Below, in pieces: positions 1 to 13,577 of a DNA stretch of 64,000 nucleotides. The DNA lies in NCBI GenBank assembly GCA_022316685.1, contig JAKJHU010000083.1, positions 1,860,001 to 1,924,000 on the forward strand, written 5' to 3'. Position 1 is the first letter of the stretch, and every line of letters starts with the position of its first letter. The translations under genes were made by a program, and so were the position numbers. Source of the DNA: Progne subis subis. Lineage: Eukaryota > Chordata > Aves > Passeriformes > Hirundinidae. Under the pieces are notes generated by a model. The model made no database searches. It worked only from the letters and a program-made list of their open reading frames with translations, and was not told the DNA's origin.

Positions 1-70
1 CATTTCATTGGTATTTGGAAGATTCCATTAATGAATCTCAAGAAGTCATTAGGAAAACTTTGAAGAAGAA

Positions 71-94
71 TAGACTAGACTAGACTAGACTAGA
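71..94. repeat. (TAGAC)n pentanucleotide microsatellite
   Basis: About five perfect head-to-tail copies of TAGAC lie close to the left edge of the window. It is a short simple repeat with no sign of function. Confidence 0.9.
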
Positions 95-97
95 AAA

Positions 98-1938
98 ATA
101 CAGTGCTTGTGTTTTGCAGCTTTCACTTTTTATCATTCCTAAAATTAGTCCGGGTGTTTTGACTATTTCACTGTTCCTTTAGCTTATTTTACTCGTAGCT
201 GAATTGAGAAAAATGTGTCTTATACAGGAAATAAACTGTACAGACTCTGGAGAAAAACTGTGTCTGCTGATATCTGACACCCCCCTGAGCTTTCTGCCAC
301 TATTCAGGCTGAATGTAGATTCAAATTTGAATATACAACGTGGCCAAAGTTAGGGCTCTAACAGCTCTCCAGTGGTCACAGCAGAACTCCATCCTTTTCT
401 GGTATTAAAATCCAAAGGTTCTACTTGACCAAAAAAAAATTTTCCTTTAAGTATTTCTGATACTTCCTCTTCTGTTGGACACAGAGGAACAACAACCTTC
501 CTTTGTTATTTTAAATTTCTGTCTCCTCTTCAAAGTCAGGAAGTTTGCAGAGGTGATGCTGAAGCTGAAAATGAGCCAGGAAGGGAACAGAAATATTCTG
601 CAACAGGAATATTCTACAACAGCATTGAAAACCCAACTTTTATTCATCTAGAGCCATCCCGACCCCTGGCAGGGAGAATACCACACTTCCAACTCTGTGC
701 ATGGCTCCTTGCTCCTCTCTTCCCTCAAGGTTGCCTTGAATTCCCTGCATTTAAAGGCATAACCCAAGATTTAAATCTTGTTTTGTGTACAAGCTGGTAA
801 TTAAGCAGCCATTTAATTTTCAATGAGCTGTTTGTCTACCAGAACAGATAGAGCAAGGAGGACTCATTTCATGGCATTGACTCACTCTTGGGGTTTTGTT
901 GTTCTTTTGTTCTCTCATTTTTCTTAACAGGCAGCAAGGGAAATGAAACCAAGTTGCTCCTGGTGTGCAGGGAGTGTTTGGGATGGGATCCACTGAAGGG
1001 TTTGCATTTTAATCCCTTCTATGTTTGCAGAAGGGACCAAGGAATTTTCTGAGGTTCCATAATCTCCTCTTTTGCTGCATATTTTGCCGTACCATTTACA
1101 TCCAGAGCCTTTTCAGACCATCTGGAGCGAATCTGTGCGCAAAAGAAAAATGGAAAAAAACTCCCCGTTCCTTATGGAAATCTGTTTGGTGAGCCCCTCC
1201 TCTCAGGCAGGCAGGTTTTGGTCGTGTTTTTCTCAGGATGGATGGAACACTGCTGCTTATGTAACAAAGCCATGGGTTTGCCTTTTAGAATAAAAAGTAG
1301 GGTAACCAAGCAACAAAAATCGTCCTTGCCCTGAACACAAATCGCTGTCTGATCATTCGAGGATGCTAACACCAATACTTTCAGGAATTAAACACTGAAG
1401 GTTTCAATGGGAGGAAGAAGCTTTCAGCCTTCTCGTTCTCATTGTGTTGTTCTAGCGATGTTCAAATGTTTTAAAATCTTTTTTTTCTCATGCAGAGAAG
1501 CTGTGGTCCAGCTCTTTAACCCGCACGATTTCCAGCTAGACACTGTTGTCTTCCCCAGGACCCTGTCTTGGTGTGTTTATGTGCACATGTAAATCAGGAT
1601 ACAGGCTGAAGGCGCTTTGATGGAGTAGAATTTTACTCAAATAATTCAGATTTGTTGATAACACAGCAGTGATGGCAGTTAAAGGCTCCATGTGAAGTTT
1701 TGAGGCAGGGTTTGTTGACGCCTCAGCAGAGCTCAGCCAGCTGTTGCTTGGCCTGGTGGGCATCTCCGGACAGGGGCTTTTAACAAGCCAAGAGCTCTCA
1801 TAAACCTCAGCATGATTGTCCACACACAGAACACAGGACAGGAAAAACCACCCCGGGACACATGGAAATGATGACACTTTCTTACATAGCAATGTATGCA
1901 GCATGTGAGGAAAGAGTTCAGTTTCAAGACACCATTGG
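98..1938. other. Intergenic, no gene seen
   Basis: The stretch has mixed composition. Open frames on both strands are below about 150 codons and show no recognisable domain or exon pattern. I see no LTR ends and no inverted repeat here. It reads as unique sequence far upstream of SYN2. Confidence 0.6.

Positions 1939-1977
<39 letters not shown>
1939..1977. repeat. Poly-A tract, 39 nt
   Basis: This is an uninterrupted run of 39 A. No AATAAA lies just upstream, so it looks like an expanded homopolymer and not the tail of a retroposed transcript. It gives rise to a spurious poly-Phe segment in a minus-strand frame. Confidence 0.95.
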
Positions 1978-1980
<3 letters not shown>

Positions 1981-2485
1981 AATTTTACAGGCAAATTTTG
2001 AACTACAGACTTATTAGGGACTACAAATGGTAAAATGGATTTTATCAGCTGTGGAGGATGAAGATTTCCAGACTCGCTTCAGTGCAGACTTTTCAATTTT
2101 TAAGTTATTTCAATTTCTGTTCATGTAAAGTTACAAAGGCTTAAAAAGAAAGAGGATTGGCCACAGAAGGCAACAGCAGTAATGGAGAGTCAACAAGGCT
2201 GTGAGGGATTCTGAGATGGTCCATGTTTCCTCTGGGGAGGAGCGGCTGGGATGCAAAGGTTGGCAATGCCTCCTTTCCTTCCCTTCAGGACATGCTCTGT
2301 CAGGTGGGGGCTCTGCCTGTGCCACAGCCAGAAATTTGGTGATATAAATACACTTAACACTGATATTGAGAGCTTTGGGTAAGGAAACTGTGTTTTGGTA
2401 TGGAGGGAAGTTTGTCAAATAAGTACACACTGGAAAATCAGCACTGGAGGAATGAACAAAACCAGGAATTAAAGAGAGGATGACC

Positions 2486-2526
2486 AAAAAAAAAAAAAAA
2501 AAATTAAACAAACAAACAAAAAAACC
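2486..2526. repeat. Poly-A followed by (AAAC)n
   Basis: Eighteen A are followed by several AAAC units. Similar A-rich or AAAC/GTTT tracts recur across the window. Confidence 0.85.
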
Positions 2527-2529
2527 CAC

Positions 2530-5500
2530 CTAAACAAAATGAGAGGATGTTCTTGGCAAGCAGACAGATAAAAAAATACCTGAACTAAAACACTGCACAG
2601 AGCAGCTGGAGGCAGAGGTGAGCATTAGCCTAGAACCACAGTGAGCCACAACTCCCAGTATCTGGGGACTGGGGTAGAGAAGCTGAGGGCTAAATGCCAG
2701 ACGTGGAAAATCCTCAATACAAGGAGCAGGAGAAGGTAGCACAGCTGAGAGGTGAGCTGTGCCTGCAGAGCCAAGGGAGGGAGAGTATTTTGGGTTTTTT
2801 AATCCATCTAAGCTTGGGCAGGACTGAAATGACATCAAAGCTGGAGCAAAGCAAGAGGGTTTGCAGGAGAGGTTATTCAGAGGATGAGATCCTGAGCAAA
2901 CTCTGTCATTTGCTGGCTTGCAGTGACATGAAAGGGAGGACAGGATGAGGGTGAGTTTGGAGCAGCAAAATCCCCATGTTTGGGACAGGGGGAGCAGAGC
3001 AGAGAGCAGAAGATGGGAGTAGGATGATGGACAGTGGGAGGTGAGCTGAGGATGGAGGACAGAGAGATGAGCTGTCCCACTGGATCCCATAGTTTGGGGA
3101 TTTATAACTCCTCAGCTTTCAATTTGTGCTTTTGATGTCACGTGCACACGTGGGTCTGCTCCTAACCAAAGCACTTTCACTGAACCCTTCTGTCTGACAA
3201 GAACTGCATAACCTCCCTGTGCAATGACAGCTCAATATCTTGGGAGGGATAACAAGAAATGGGATTGGATTTATTCGGACAGAAGCAAATAGTTACATTA
3301 AACTGCATTACTGCATCAACACTCTGCTGAATATTCAGTGCACCGTGTTTTCAAATTGACATCTTTATCAGTTTAGAACGAGTCCATGCAAAGCCATTAC
3401 AGGTTATTAAAGTGCAATTTCCCCAAACTACCAGGAAGACAGCAAAATAAAAATCCAGGGCATGATAATACTTCAGCCTTGGTGCCTCAGTGGAATGGGT
3501 GCCACTTTCTCCTCCCAGGGGTCCTGAATTCCTTAATTAGTTCTTTAAGTGGTGAGTGATTTGGGTAGGCTTGTTATGCAATTAAAAACCGATGAATTTA
3601 GCATAGTGTTGCCCCTGGATCTTTACTATTTTTCCTAAATTTTTCTTGCCACCCTTCCACTGCACTCTGCACTGCAGTGATTTCCTCAGCTCAGCTCAGC
3701 TCAATTCTCTGTATTGTGCTACTGAGGAAAAACTTGAGATCTGTTGCTTGGCTTTTCATTAAGAAATTGATTGCATTACTGGGACTAACAGGAAAACAGT
3801 CTTTCAGGAGCTTAAGATAAACCCATAGTACTCAAGTTTTAAGTAAAACGCATTTTCATTTGTTGTTTCCCTGCAGCAAAAAAATTCCTTTCCATCTCAT
3901 GAATTCATTGTGTAGAAATGTGAGGGAAGGACAGAGGAGAACCTTTACCAAAGCCCTTGAGAATTTTCCCTTTCCCTCTCAGGAATGAGCATTTCTAGGA
4001 GCTTTCACTCACAGGGAGTTCATTCACACAGTGAATATTTTCAGGAGTAAACTGAATTACCTTTAAGGGCAGCATGGGATGGAGATACTGGGAAGCTTCT
4101 GTGTTTCACAAGCTCTGCAGAGACCAGAATTTCTGTGGGATGTGAGTAGCCAGTGCCTTTGAGATGAGATTTCTAATTCCTCTGCAGTCACCCTTTGCTC
4201 CTCTCACTGTCTCTGAAGAAGGAAGGGATAAGGACTGTGGTAGGTTGTCAATGATTTTTGATTTTTTATTGATTTTCTTGTGTGCAGCTCCTTGGGCTCT
4301 GCCAGGTGCTGCTGTTTGCAGCCCCACACACCTTCCCCGAGTTCCACCAGCAAGCACATAATGGATTTTTAGAGTATTTCCTCTTTCATTCACTCCTACC
4401 AAACAAACTTTACATGTCAGACACTTCCTGAGAGGGAAACCACCACGAAATAGGTTGTGAGCGAAGATTTAGATACTGAACAGGATTTAATGGAAACGAA
4501 ATATTTACAGGGAGTTGATTGCTACACAGATTTCTCTGCACAGTCCTGGCAACAGAAATCCTCTCCTGGCTGGCCTGGCCCCAGCAGAGTGCTCAGGGCA
4601 CGGGGGGAGTTCCCCTCAGGTAAATGAGAATATGGGTGTGTGTTTAAGTGCTTCGCTGGATTTCAGCCCTGCAGACACTCTGCTTTCATTTCAGTGCCTT
4701 TTTCAGTGTTTATTTTTATGCAAGGATATGAATCTTCATGGGTTGGTGGTGACACCAGAAAGAGACAGCATCAACCTGAAAGTATCAATCAATACCTACA
4801 AATTGAAATGAGGGCTGAGGTGTTTTTTAGTTCAGTAAATATTTAATAACTGCCCTTAAAGATCCACTAAACCTCTTCCATTTGAAATAAATTACCTCCA
4901 AAAGCAAATTTACTTTTGGGCTAATGGCAACCAGTGCATTCTCTTCTGTGTGATCAGTTTTACGGAGAAAATAAAATCAATTTGAAAGCTTACCTGAGTC
5001 CCTTTCAACCACCTGAGTCCGTGGATCTGCTCCAAGAGGAAATTAGTGCTGGGATGAGCTATTCTGTTTAAATAAGTACTTAAGAGACAAGAGGTGTGAG
5101 ATGTGAGTAAAGTCTCTGTCCGTGCTTAGATGACACTATAAAACAGAGTTTCTTTATTTAGCCCCTTTGGTGAACTCAGTAAATCACAATACTGATAAAT
5201 ACTAAGTTGTTCTCTGCCAAAGCCTAACTGGATCAAAATAATTAACTTTAGGGAAACTATCATTAAATCAATAATTTATTTCTAGCAATGACAAAAAAAA
5301 TGAATTATTAATTTACACAATTAATTGAAAAGCCAAAATTCATCATTTTTATTTTAAAAAGGCAGCAACACCGCCAAGAAACATCCAACCAGGAGGATGA
5401 AAATCAGCGTGTTACAAAAAAAATCAGACATTTAAATAGTGAAAGATTTAAATAGTGTGAGATGGTTCACAGGACAACATTTACAGTCATCAAAGCTTGC

Positions 5501-5911
5501 TGATGAAGATAAATTACTATAAAATCCATGCAGTGGGAGCAAAAGGATGCATGGCAGAGAGTCTCCTTTTTTGGATTTTTGAGAGAAATTCACAGGAATT
5601 TTTCCTCACTTAAAAGGGGGAAGTCCCCCTCTGGAATCCACCCGGGATGGTTTTGCCCTGACGGTGGAATTGGGTGCTTTGTGCCCTGCTGCCACTGAGG
5701 TTGTGTCGCTTCTCTGGGCTGGACATGGAAACCAGCCCAGGCAATGAACTAATTAACTCCTTAATTCAGGGGAGTGCGATGTCACTCTACTCCCAGGCAG
5801 GACCTCTGCAGGACCTGAGAAGGGAAACACTGGGAGATTTTTTTGGATTGGGTGGTTCAGGGTTTTGGGGTTTTTTTGTGGGGTTTCAGAGGGAGTCTGA
5901 GAACTTAAAGA
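2530..5911. other. Intergenic, no gene seen
   Basis: Frames up to 186 codons occur on the minus strand near 2.5-3.1 kb, but they have no recognisable domain and no supporting codon pattern. I identify no repeat family, RNA gene or promoter here. Confidence 0.55.
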
Positions 5912-5932
5912 TTTTTTTTTTTTTTTTTTTTT
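5912..5932. repeat. Poly-T tract, 21 nt
   Basis: This homopolymer follows a G/T-rich stretch at about 5840-5890 and precedes a short C-run near 5959-5972. Confidence 0.9.
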
Positions 5933-5972
5933 AAGGCTTAAAAATGTTCAAATATCTTCCCCGCCCCCCCCC

Positions 5973-8219
5973 TTTAAATACTGGGTCCTTCCCATGTTAC
6001 TAGGTCCAAATTTTTTATATTCATAATTTTGAACAGTCTGACTGTCAATATCTCCCCTGGGTTTTTCTCCCCTGGCAGTAATTGACAAAACTTTCAAACC
6101 GTTTTAAGTCTGGACTTAATTCCACCAATTTCAGTGGAGCAAAGCCTTCTTTAATCACTTAAGCCCTGGATAAATACTTTCTACTTACTCTAGACCACCT
6201 GTGTTAAAATGAGTTTATTTAGTGAAGCTGCCCCATTAGAGTTCTAACAGGGGAGCCACAAAAGGAGGGTGAAATAATAATGAAATTTGGACTAGAATTT
6301 CTTCCAGGGGAGTTCTGAGAAACTGTGAAAAGAGAGAATTAATTCCTCTGGGAGTAAACTGATGGATGGAGGGCAGAATGACTGCAGAGGTCACAATGTT
6401 TTATGTTTTGATGGACAGAATGATGATAGATAAACCAGGTTTATCAAAAAGGAGGCAGAAGTTAGATGTGTTATATTAGGGACCCGAGATCTTTGATGGG
6501 TGATGATTTATTTATTTATTGTACCCATTTCTGACTAACCTGAGCTCTCAGATAAGCATCAGTACTGAAGCTCACTTTGAATCAAAGCTCAAATAGAAGA
6601 CAAAAAAAAGCTGTGAGAACATAAGAACTAAGTGTCAGCCTGGATGGTTCCTTGTGTTTAAAATGAAGTTGTTGCCTGATTTGCTAAATTCAGTCTGCAT
6701 TCTCCACACTCGCCTGTTCCAGCAGCAGAGCTGAAAAATAATGCTAAAATTTTTAAAGATTTGTGACCTTGTCTCTCTTGTTTTGACAGCAGTGAAAAGA
6801 TGTGACTGCAGAGATTGTGCAGCTCTACTCAGCTATGATTGCAAAACTTCCAATTTATAATCCTAAATCTTAAAATAATTTGGTTTAAATCATCCTCAGG
6901 TGAGTGAATGAAGCAAGATTGTAAGAATGAAGCAGTTAGGATAAAACTGCATTTAAGCCTTAAACCTGGAGTGCTTTCATTGCAAATGCAATTAAAATTA
7001 CCAGCACTATTCTTTTGTTTGGGGAGGATCCTTTCTACAGCCATAAAATATGGAAAATAGAGATGAGTAGAAGTTAACAGGATAGCTATTGCAAAGGTGG
7101 CTTTTAATGTCTCAACGCTTGCTTAATTATTTCATACGGAAAGAAGAATTAAAATAAGAAGCTCTGAAATGCTGGAATCAACTTGGTGTGAAAGAACACA
7201 GGAACTTAATTAAAACAATGCTTTCTGAAAGATCAAATGATAATGTGAAAATGAACTGAAAAATATTTGACAATATTGAAATCTCCTATTGTTTGAAAAC
7301 TGTGGCCTTTTCCCCATGAGGACTGCATCCCAAAAGTGAATTCTACTTTACAGGATCTAACTGGAGTCACAGTGCCTCATTTTTGGGGACTTTTTGCTTG
7401 GTACATCCAACAGAAATAACAGCAGGATTTTGTTATTTTGAGCCTATTGTGGAGGACAGTGAGGGGAATGATTGACTGAACAAAATCTCTAAGGAAGATT
7501 TCACTTTGAGGTTGCAGCTCCTGACCTTCTGGGAAAGTTGGTGGGGAGAGGTTTCCCCTTTTTTTTCTGAGCTATTGCAAAAGAAATAGCTTTTTATCAA
7601 ATATCCACAGCTCTTGATCAAATTAAAGGGCATTAAAGCAGTCTGACTGCTGCATTTTCAATGAAATCCTTTCCATAGGATGCCTCTTTACTGCTGCGCA
7701 ATGCACTTGGAGCCTCTCCCCTATCTCATGGTCCTCCAATTGTGCCTGTGCATTATTGACACATATCTGTGCAAAACCACCATTTCCTAAGGGATCTCCA
7801 ACATGAAACTCCACAAACCTGCCTGAAAATGAAAGCCAAAGGCGTGGAACAGAGATTTTGTAGCACTTTCACTGAGTGGCTCCTCCGGCTTTTGCGCTGG
7901 GGAGGGACATCTCGGTGTCCCTGCACCACTGGAGCAGGCAGGCTCTGAGCGTGTCCCGGTTTTCATCTCCTCTGCTCCTTTATCTCAGGCAGTGACTCAT
8001 CCTGGAGTGCAACCAGAGGCGTCCCATTTGCATCACCCATCAGCTTTTTAATTTAGGGCAGAGGAATTGTTGTTGGCATCTTAAAACCGAGTCCTTCAGG
8101 CTCCGCGGATGAAATATCGGGATTTTCCTTCCGACCAAATCTCTTCGGCTTAAATCAGCTTAATATAGCCGTGAAATCCCCCTGGCTCTCTTATTCACTT
8201 TATTTCTGATAATATGTGA
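5973..8219. other. Intergenic, no gene seen
   Basis: This is AT-rich single-copy-looking sequence. A slightly CpG-richer patch around 7880-8165 could be a conserved non-coding element, but nothing in the sequence proves that. Confidence 0.5.
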
Positions 8220-8240
8220 TTTTTTTTTTTTTTTTTTTTT
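8220..8240. repeat. Poly-T tract, 21 nt
   Basis: This is an uninterrupted T-run. On the opposite strand it creates a lysine-rich spurious frame. Confidence 0.9.
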
Positions 8241-8668
8241 CTTTTTGTTCTGCTGGGTTTGTAGCAGCTGGCGGGGTGTGTGTTTGCAAACCCAGCCCTC
8301 GGCTGAAAGAAGCTGTCTGCAATGTCAGAGGAGGGAGATGGGGAGCACTGGAACCTTGTAGAACTTTCCAGCCTGCCTTCAGACTTCCTTTCTGCTTCTG
8401 GAAAATAAATTCCATTAGATTCTCTGATGGGATTTATTGCCAGAATTAGGAAAAGGTTTTCAGGGACGGTATGTTAAGAGCAGACATTGAGGTGTTTAGG
8501 CCAAGGGTAGCAGTGAGTTTCCTGTGGGAACAACAAAGTGCCCTTTCTCCACCTCTTAATTCCTACAAAAAAACTTTCTGTTAATTTTTATTATAAGTGT
8601 AAAATATTAATTTTATTTTTTAAATTTTATCTTTAAACTTCTGCCAAACTTACTTTGTTTCTTTTTTT

Positions 8669-8783
8669 CCTGGTCGTTGAGTGTATGAAAACTGATTTTC
8701 TTACAAAATACGTCTTTTCAGAGTGACTTATCCTTGTTTTTGACAAGGTTTTAGGCAGTCTGTTTGCTGCGTTTGTTATGCTG
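8669..8783. repeat. Dispersed repeat, copy 1
   Basis: About 115 bp match 13463-13577 in the same orientation at roughly 80-85% identity by eye. Shared blocks include TTGAGTGTATG, AAACTGATTTTCTTA, GTTTTTGACAAGG and GTCTGTTTGCTG. The family is unidentified. Neither copy contains a long open frame, so it is probably an old transposon fragment or an old local duplication. Confidence 0.75.
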
Positions 8784-11700
8784 GCATCTGCAGGCTGTAA
8801 CTTAATGAAAGGGGCCTGAGAACTAATCACTTTTCCAGGTATTTTGTTTTCCTACTGCTGACAGAAGAGGAGAGCAGAGGCAGCACAGGGGAGCTGAAAG
8901 GTGCAGAGCAAGCAGCAGCAGATCTGTTCACACAACTCAATTAGTCCAACGTATTTCTACAGCACCTCAGAAATATTCTGCTTTCAGATGTATTCATCAA
9001 TACATTGAATTAAATCTATCCTCAGGACAGGGCTGCATTTTGCAGGGATTGGCTTTCAGGAGGTGCAGCTTCATTTCAGGAAGGTTCTGCTGCAGCACTG
9101 GGGCTTCTTTTTGCATTTTACCTGCCACAAACCCCCTTTAACTGGCCCAGAAACGTTCTCTGAATCTGCATGTTTCTACTAAGGGTGTTTTATTTCTTTA
9201 TCTCTTAAATTCTCTTTTGGAACCATTGCCACAGGAGCCACTCCAGCTCTCTTATTAATTCTTATTTTCTTTTTTTATTAATAAAGAAAATTGGAGCAGG
9301 TTTTGTTGTGTTTCTTCCCTAAGTTATGCTCTGTGTCTAGAGCAACCTGTGAAGATTCAGTTTAAATCCAATAAACTGGTTGTTTAACATACCAGTGACA
9401 ATTAAATAGTCAGGAAAAAATGAGGCAAAACTTCTTACAAAATATTCTGTTGTGGGGTGTTTCTTTGTTTTGTTTTGTTTTTTAATGGCCTGGCCTGTGA
9501 ATGAAGGGCAGAAAGGGATTTATTATAAAGCTGCAGGGTGTTTTCTATGTATTGCCTCCCCACAACCATTTAATTTATTAAATTAACTTTAAGCAATGTT
9601 AAATGATGATTTAAATGGAGATTTCCATTAAATCCTGTCAATTTTTCATCTGTTTTAGGTGTGAAACAACAGTGAATGTAGAGTGAAACTGAGGCAGGGG
9701 TTTTTAGAGTCATTCTGTCTTCAATGACCAAAGATCTGCTAATTTCTCTTGGTTTAGCTGCTGTAATTTAAAAAAAAATATAGTTAATTAGTTTTATAAT
9801 TAAAAAATCTGGATCATTTTATGCCTTATAATTTAAATCTCTCCATTCCACTGCTCATACTGTTATATGTCTGCAGAAAATAAACTAGAATAATAATAAA
9901 CTAGAAACTGCAATAGTAGACTAGAGAGTTAACATACAGACTCTGCTGGTCTTTATCCAATCTGTCATTAATCCTCTAATTTGCAGGATTGTGTTTATCT
10001 TTCATTGTGCATTTTGGATGCACTGAAAGTAAAAGTAGTTTTAAGTAAATCAGTTTTCCCTTGACAGCCAGCAAGCTTCAGCATGAAAAGCTTTTTATTT
10101 ATGTGTTTGTGGATTTGTTTTTCCCTCAGCCCCTGTGTGAACAGGTGTCCTGGGGAACCTTGGAGACATTTTAGAATTGTAAAATCAATGACAAGGATAA
10201 TTTTTAATTACCCTAGTGTACTTGTGAATGTGTTCATTGAAATAACCTTTTTTATTTTTTTGAAATGAAGACTTTGGATCATCAGTTTGATGACAACTTT
10301 TAGCTGCACTCCAAGTTTATTATCACACCTCAACCAAGAACAATTTGTTTTGGACATTCTTTTGGATTTCTGTGCCTTTCTCCTTCCCTCTGTGCCAGAA
10401 AGACAAAAGTTGTCATCAGACAAATAAGGATAGCTGTGAGTGGGACCTGGTGAAGGCAGCCTGGAAAACAAATCCAGGAGGAATAACCCACAACTGGAGC
10501 TAGGTGTTACATTGGCTGCTAATTAATGCCTTCCCTCATTTGTGAATTGCAATGTTTGTTTTCCTGTTCCTGAAACGTGAACCAAAAAATTCACAACGAT
10601 CCTGCTGCTTCCATGGTTGGGAAAACAAAACCAGCAAAAAGCCATTTCCATCACAGTGGTGTGAACAAACACATCCTTTCCCCAGGCAGCAGCACAAGGA
10701 CTGAGCCACCTGCTTGGTAAGAATTTCAGTTTCTGACCAAGGCTTTCAAAGGTTTACAAGGTAACATGGTTAATATTGCATCACAAAATGATGTTTTTGC
10801 GGATCTGCTGGAAATTTCGTTTATTTTGGCTATTGCAGATCAGTTGCTCAGTAAAACAGAGCTGCAGTCCTGAGGTTTCTACAAAACAGATGCCTGAAAA
10901 TCCAGGCATTGATGCTGTTACATTGAAGGCAGCATTTAATAGCTAACAATTATTAATTTAATATTTACAGTAGAATATTATACTATTTATAACTATATAA
11001 CAATACAATATAATCTAGACTATATTATAGAAACAATATAATGCTTATAATATTTATAATAATACCATATATAATATATATATATATATATATGAATATA
11101 ATAATTATAATATTTTAAGAATTGAATAGCTAATAATTCATTTAATGAAAGCTCAGCCCAATTAACTGTCTTAACCTGGAAAATCTGTGTTCACACATAT
11201 CTTACCCTCTTGATGTGGATCTTCTCCTCAGGATCCCCCAAATCATTAACAGGGAATGCACCATGGTTGGTCTGAGCAACATCTATTGAAACAAGGGAGA
11301 ATTTCCCTTTACAATCACTTGGTTTGGTTTTCCGAAAACTCCAGCCCAGTTCTCAGCATTTGTTTGGTTGTGTGCCTGCCTTGCAGGAATTTCCTTGGAT
11401 CTCCTTGGAATGCAGCAGAACCCGGACTCTGGGATGCAGGGAAGGTGCACCTGTGTTCTGTCTCCTGCCTTGAACACCACCCATCTGTCCACGCTGCTCT
11501 CACCAGATTTATGGCATAAAATGGATGCCCCGCACTCTAATTTGTCCCAAATCACACATCTGATGTAAAGAATGGTGCTTTCCTCTACAAAGTTTTAGCA
11601 TTTTGTGTGGTAATTATTGATTGAATGCCCAACTTGCAGGCTTTGACCTGCTCATACCTCACCCTGTGTTGCTTCTGTACCTACAGGACACAATGACTTT

Positions 11701-12127
11701 TCATTTAGGCTGCCGCTTTAGTGCAGGTGCCTCTCAAAGTGCTGGACTCCTCATGTCACCAAAAAAACCTTGTCTTCTCTTTTTCAAACAAACTTCCTTT
11801 CTCATGGAATTCAAAAATATTGATAAAAAATTGTTATTTGACTCCATAAAGATCTGTCAAATGACACAACGTGACTTTGCACAGTAAGGTAGTGCTGGTT
11901 TTTAAGACTTTCCTTTTTTTTTTTTCTTCCCCCAAGGGTACTGGGTTGTGCGGCAAGAAATAGAAAGCAGCAATATCCACATTTCAAGTGGGTGGATATA
12001 AAATCAAACGATACACAGGGGAGTAGTGACAGTGGGCAATGCTTGCTCTGCTCCACAGCATTTCCTTTGCCAAATAAGATAAATATTAATATTCCTTTTC
12101 TGTCATATTGTCATTCCTTCCTTTCCC
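8784..12127. other. Intergenic, no gene seen
   Basis: This is unique-looking sequence with an AT-rich interval at about 10940-11120 that includes a (TA)n run. Overlapping small frames on both strands near 11.25-11.57 kb are chance. I found no RNA gene. Confidence 0.5.
11065..11095. repeat. (TA)n microsatellite in AT-rich block
   Basis: Alternating TA lies inside about 180 bp made almost entirely of A and T. It can extrude hairpins but shows no further organisation. Confidence 0.8.
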
Positions 12128-12282
12128 AAAAAAAACCCCAAAAACAAAAAACCAAAAAACCCCCCCAAAAAAACAAAACAAAAAACAAAAAAACCCCCCA
12201 AACAAACAACAAAAAACAAAACAAAACAAAACAAACAAACAAAAAAACCCAAAAAACCAAAAAAACACCACAAAAAACCCAA
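12128..12282. repeat. A/C-only low-complexity tract
   Basis: About 155 bp consist only of A-runs punctuated by C-runs (AAACCCC, AAAAC and similar units). The opposite strand is a G/T-only tract. The lysine/asparagine-rich and phenylalanine/glycine-rich frames across it are artefacts of this composition. Confidence 0.95.
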
Positions 12283-13462
12283 TCCTTGCAAAGCTGGGAT
12301 TCCAGCCCAGTTAGGAATTAGCAGCCAGGGTGATGCTGCCCTAGCGTGATGCTGCACTTTGTGTCTGTCTGTCAGAAATTAAAAGAACAAAATTCAGATT
12401 TAAAAACCAAATTAATTTAAAAGGAATTTAAAAACCAAAACGGGGAATTCTCACACACACATCTCTCTGGTAACTTCCTTCCCAAAAGCCCTACAGAGTT
12501 TAATCCTCCTCACCCTGTGAGAGGGTTGAAGACCTGCGTTATTTCGTCAGTGTTTGATGTGCAGCCCTGGAAGTGATTGGGGAATTCAGAAAAACACAGG
12601 TTCGGTGGCCTGGGAGAGCAGAGCAGGAACACAAAGATCTGTTCCTCCCAGCTATTTGCTTTTCCAGAACTGTTTCGTGTCACACAACTTCGAGCACCAG
12701 TTACGAGGTCGATACAATTCCGCGTGGTGCCAGCGTGCCCTGAGCCCCACAGAGGTGTATCGAGCTTGAACTGGCTTAGGAAAAATCAGTGAGACAGCAT
12801 GATCGGCTGTGTTCTGGAAAAACAAAAAGGTTTGATTAAAGAGAAAATAACAAATTGTACAAAGCAAAAGAGCAAAAGCCGTGCATGGTGCAGAGAGGCT
12901 CCTTGCACCTGCTAAGACACCCTGAAAACCCCAAGAATCTCCATGCTCTCTGTTAAGTATCCAGCGATCCAGAAGGGGTTTTTGGCATGCTGCTCAATAG
13001 AAAATATCTGCATTCTTTGAGGAACAGTTCAAGGATCCAACAAGTGCACTGGGCCAATTATGGTGAGAGGAGCATAGAAGTTTATGGTTCTTCTTCCTTA
13101 AAAGTTCAGGGGTGAACCTCAAACTCTTTCCTGCCATAGGAACTGCTGTTAAAGTGTGGGGTGCACTGCAAGCCATGGTGGATTTTTCATCCCTCTGGTA
13201 GGAGAACTCCTTGGTTGGGAGGTGCTGCAGGTTCTGTGTGTCTGAAACACTCCAGGTGCTCCAGACGTGTCACAGCTGCCTCATGGGCTCATTTCAGTGC
13301 TCAAAACGATGCAGCACTGCAACTCAGATATAAATAACAATCCTCTGCCAGAGGTCCAGAGCTCTCATGAAACATGAAGGAACCACAGAGGAGCAGCTGT
13401 TGAAAACACAGATGTTGGTTAATGCTCCCAGGGAACGAATTCTCTACACTATAATAATTTTG

Positions 13463-13577
13463 CCTGGTGGTTGAGTGTATGGAAACTGATTTTCTTATGA
13501 AATGAGTCTTTTCAAAGCAACTTATCTATGTTTTTGACAAGGCTTTACATGGTCTGTTTGCTGAGTTTGTTATGCTG
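13463..13577. repeat. Dispersed repeat, copy 2
   Basis: This is the second copy of the 115-bp sequence seen at 8669-8783, in the same orientation and about 4.8 kb away. It ends directly at the AT palindrome at 13577-13608. Confidence 0.75.

Noticed and set aside
1536..1994. 152-codon minus-strand frame
   Set aside because: Starts in a poly-Phe stretch produced by the 39-nt poly-A run, and has no recognisable domain.
2530..3090. 186-codon minus-strand frame
   Set aside because: Ser/Pro/Leu/Cys-rich with no domain; a second overlapping minus frame and a plus frame are also open, as expected for chance.
12650..12780. CpG-containing patch that looked like part of an old SINE or a conserved element
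   Set aside because: No A/B-box pair, no tail and no second copy in the window, so no class can be supported.
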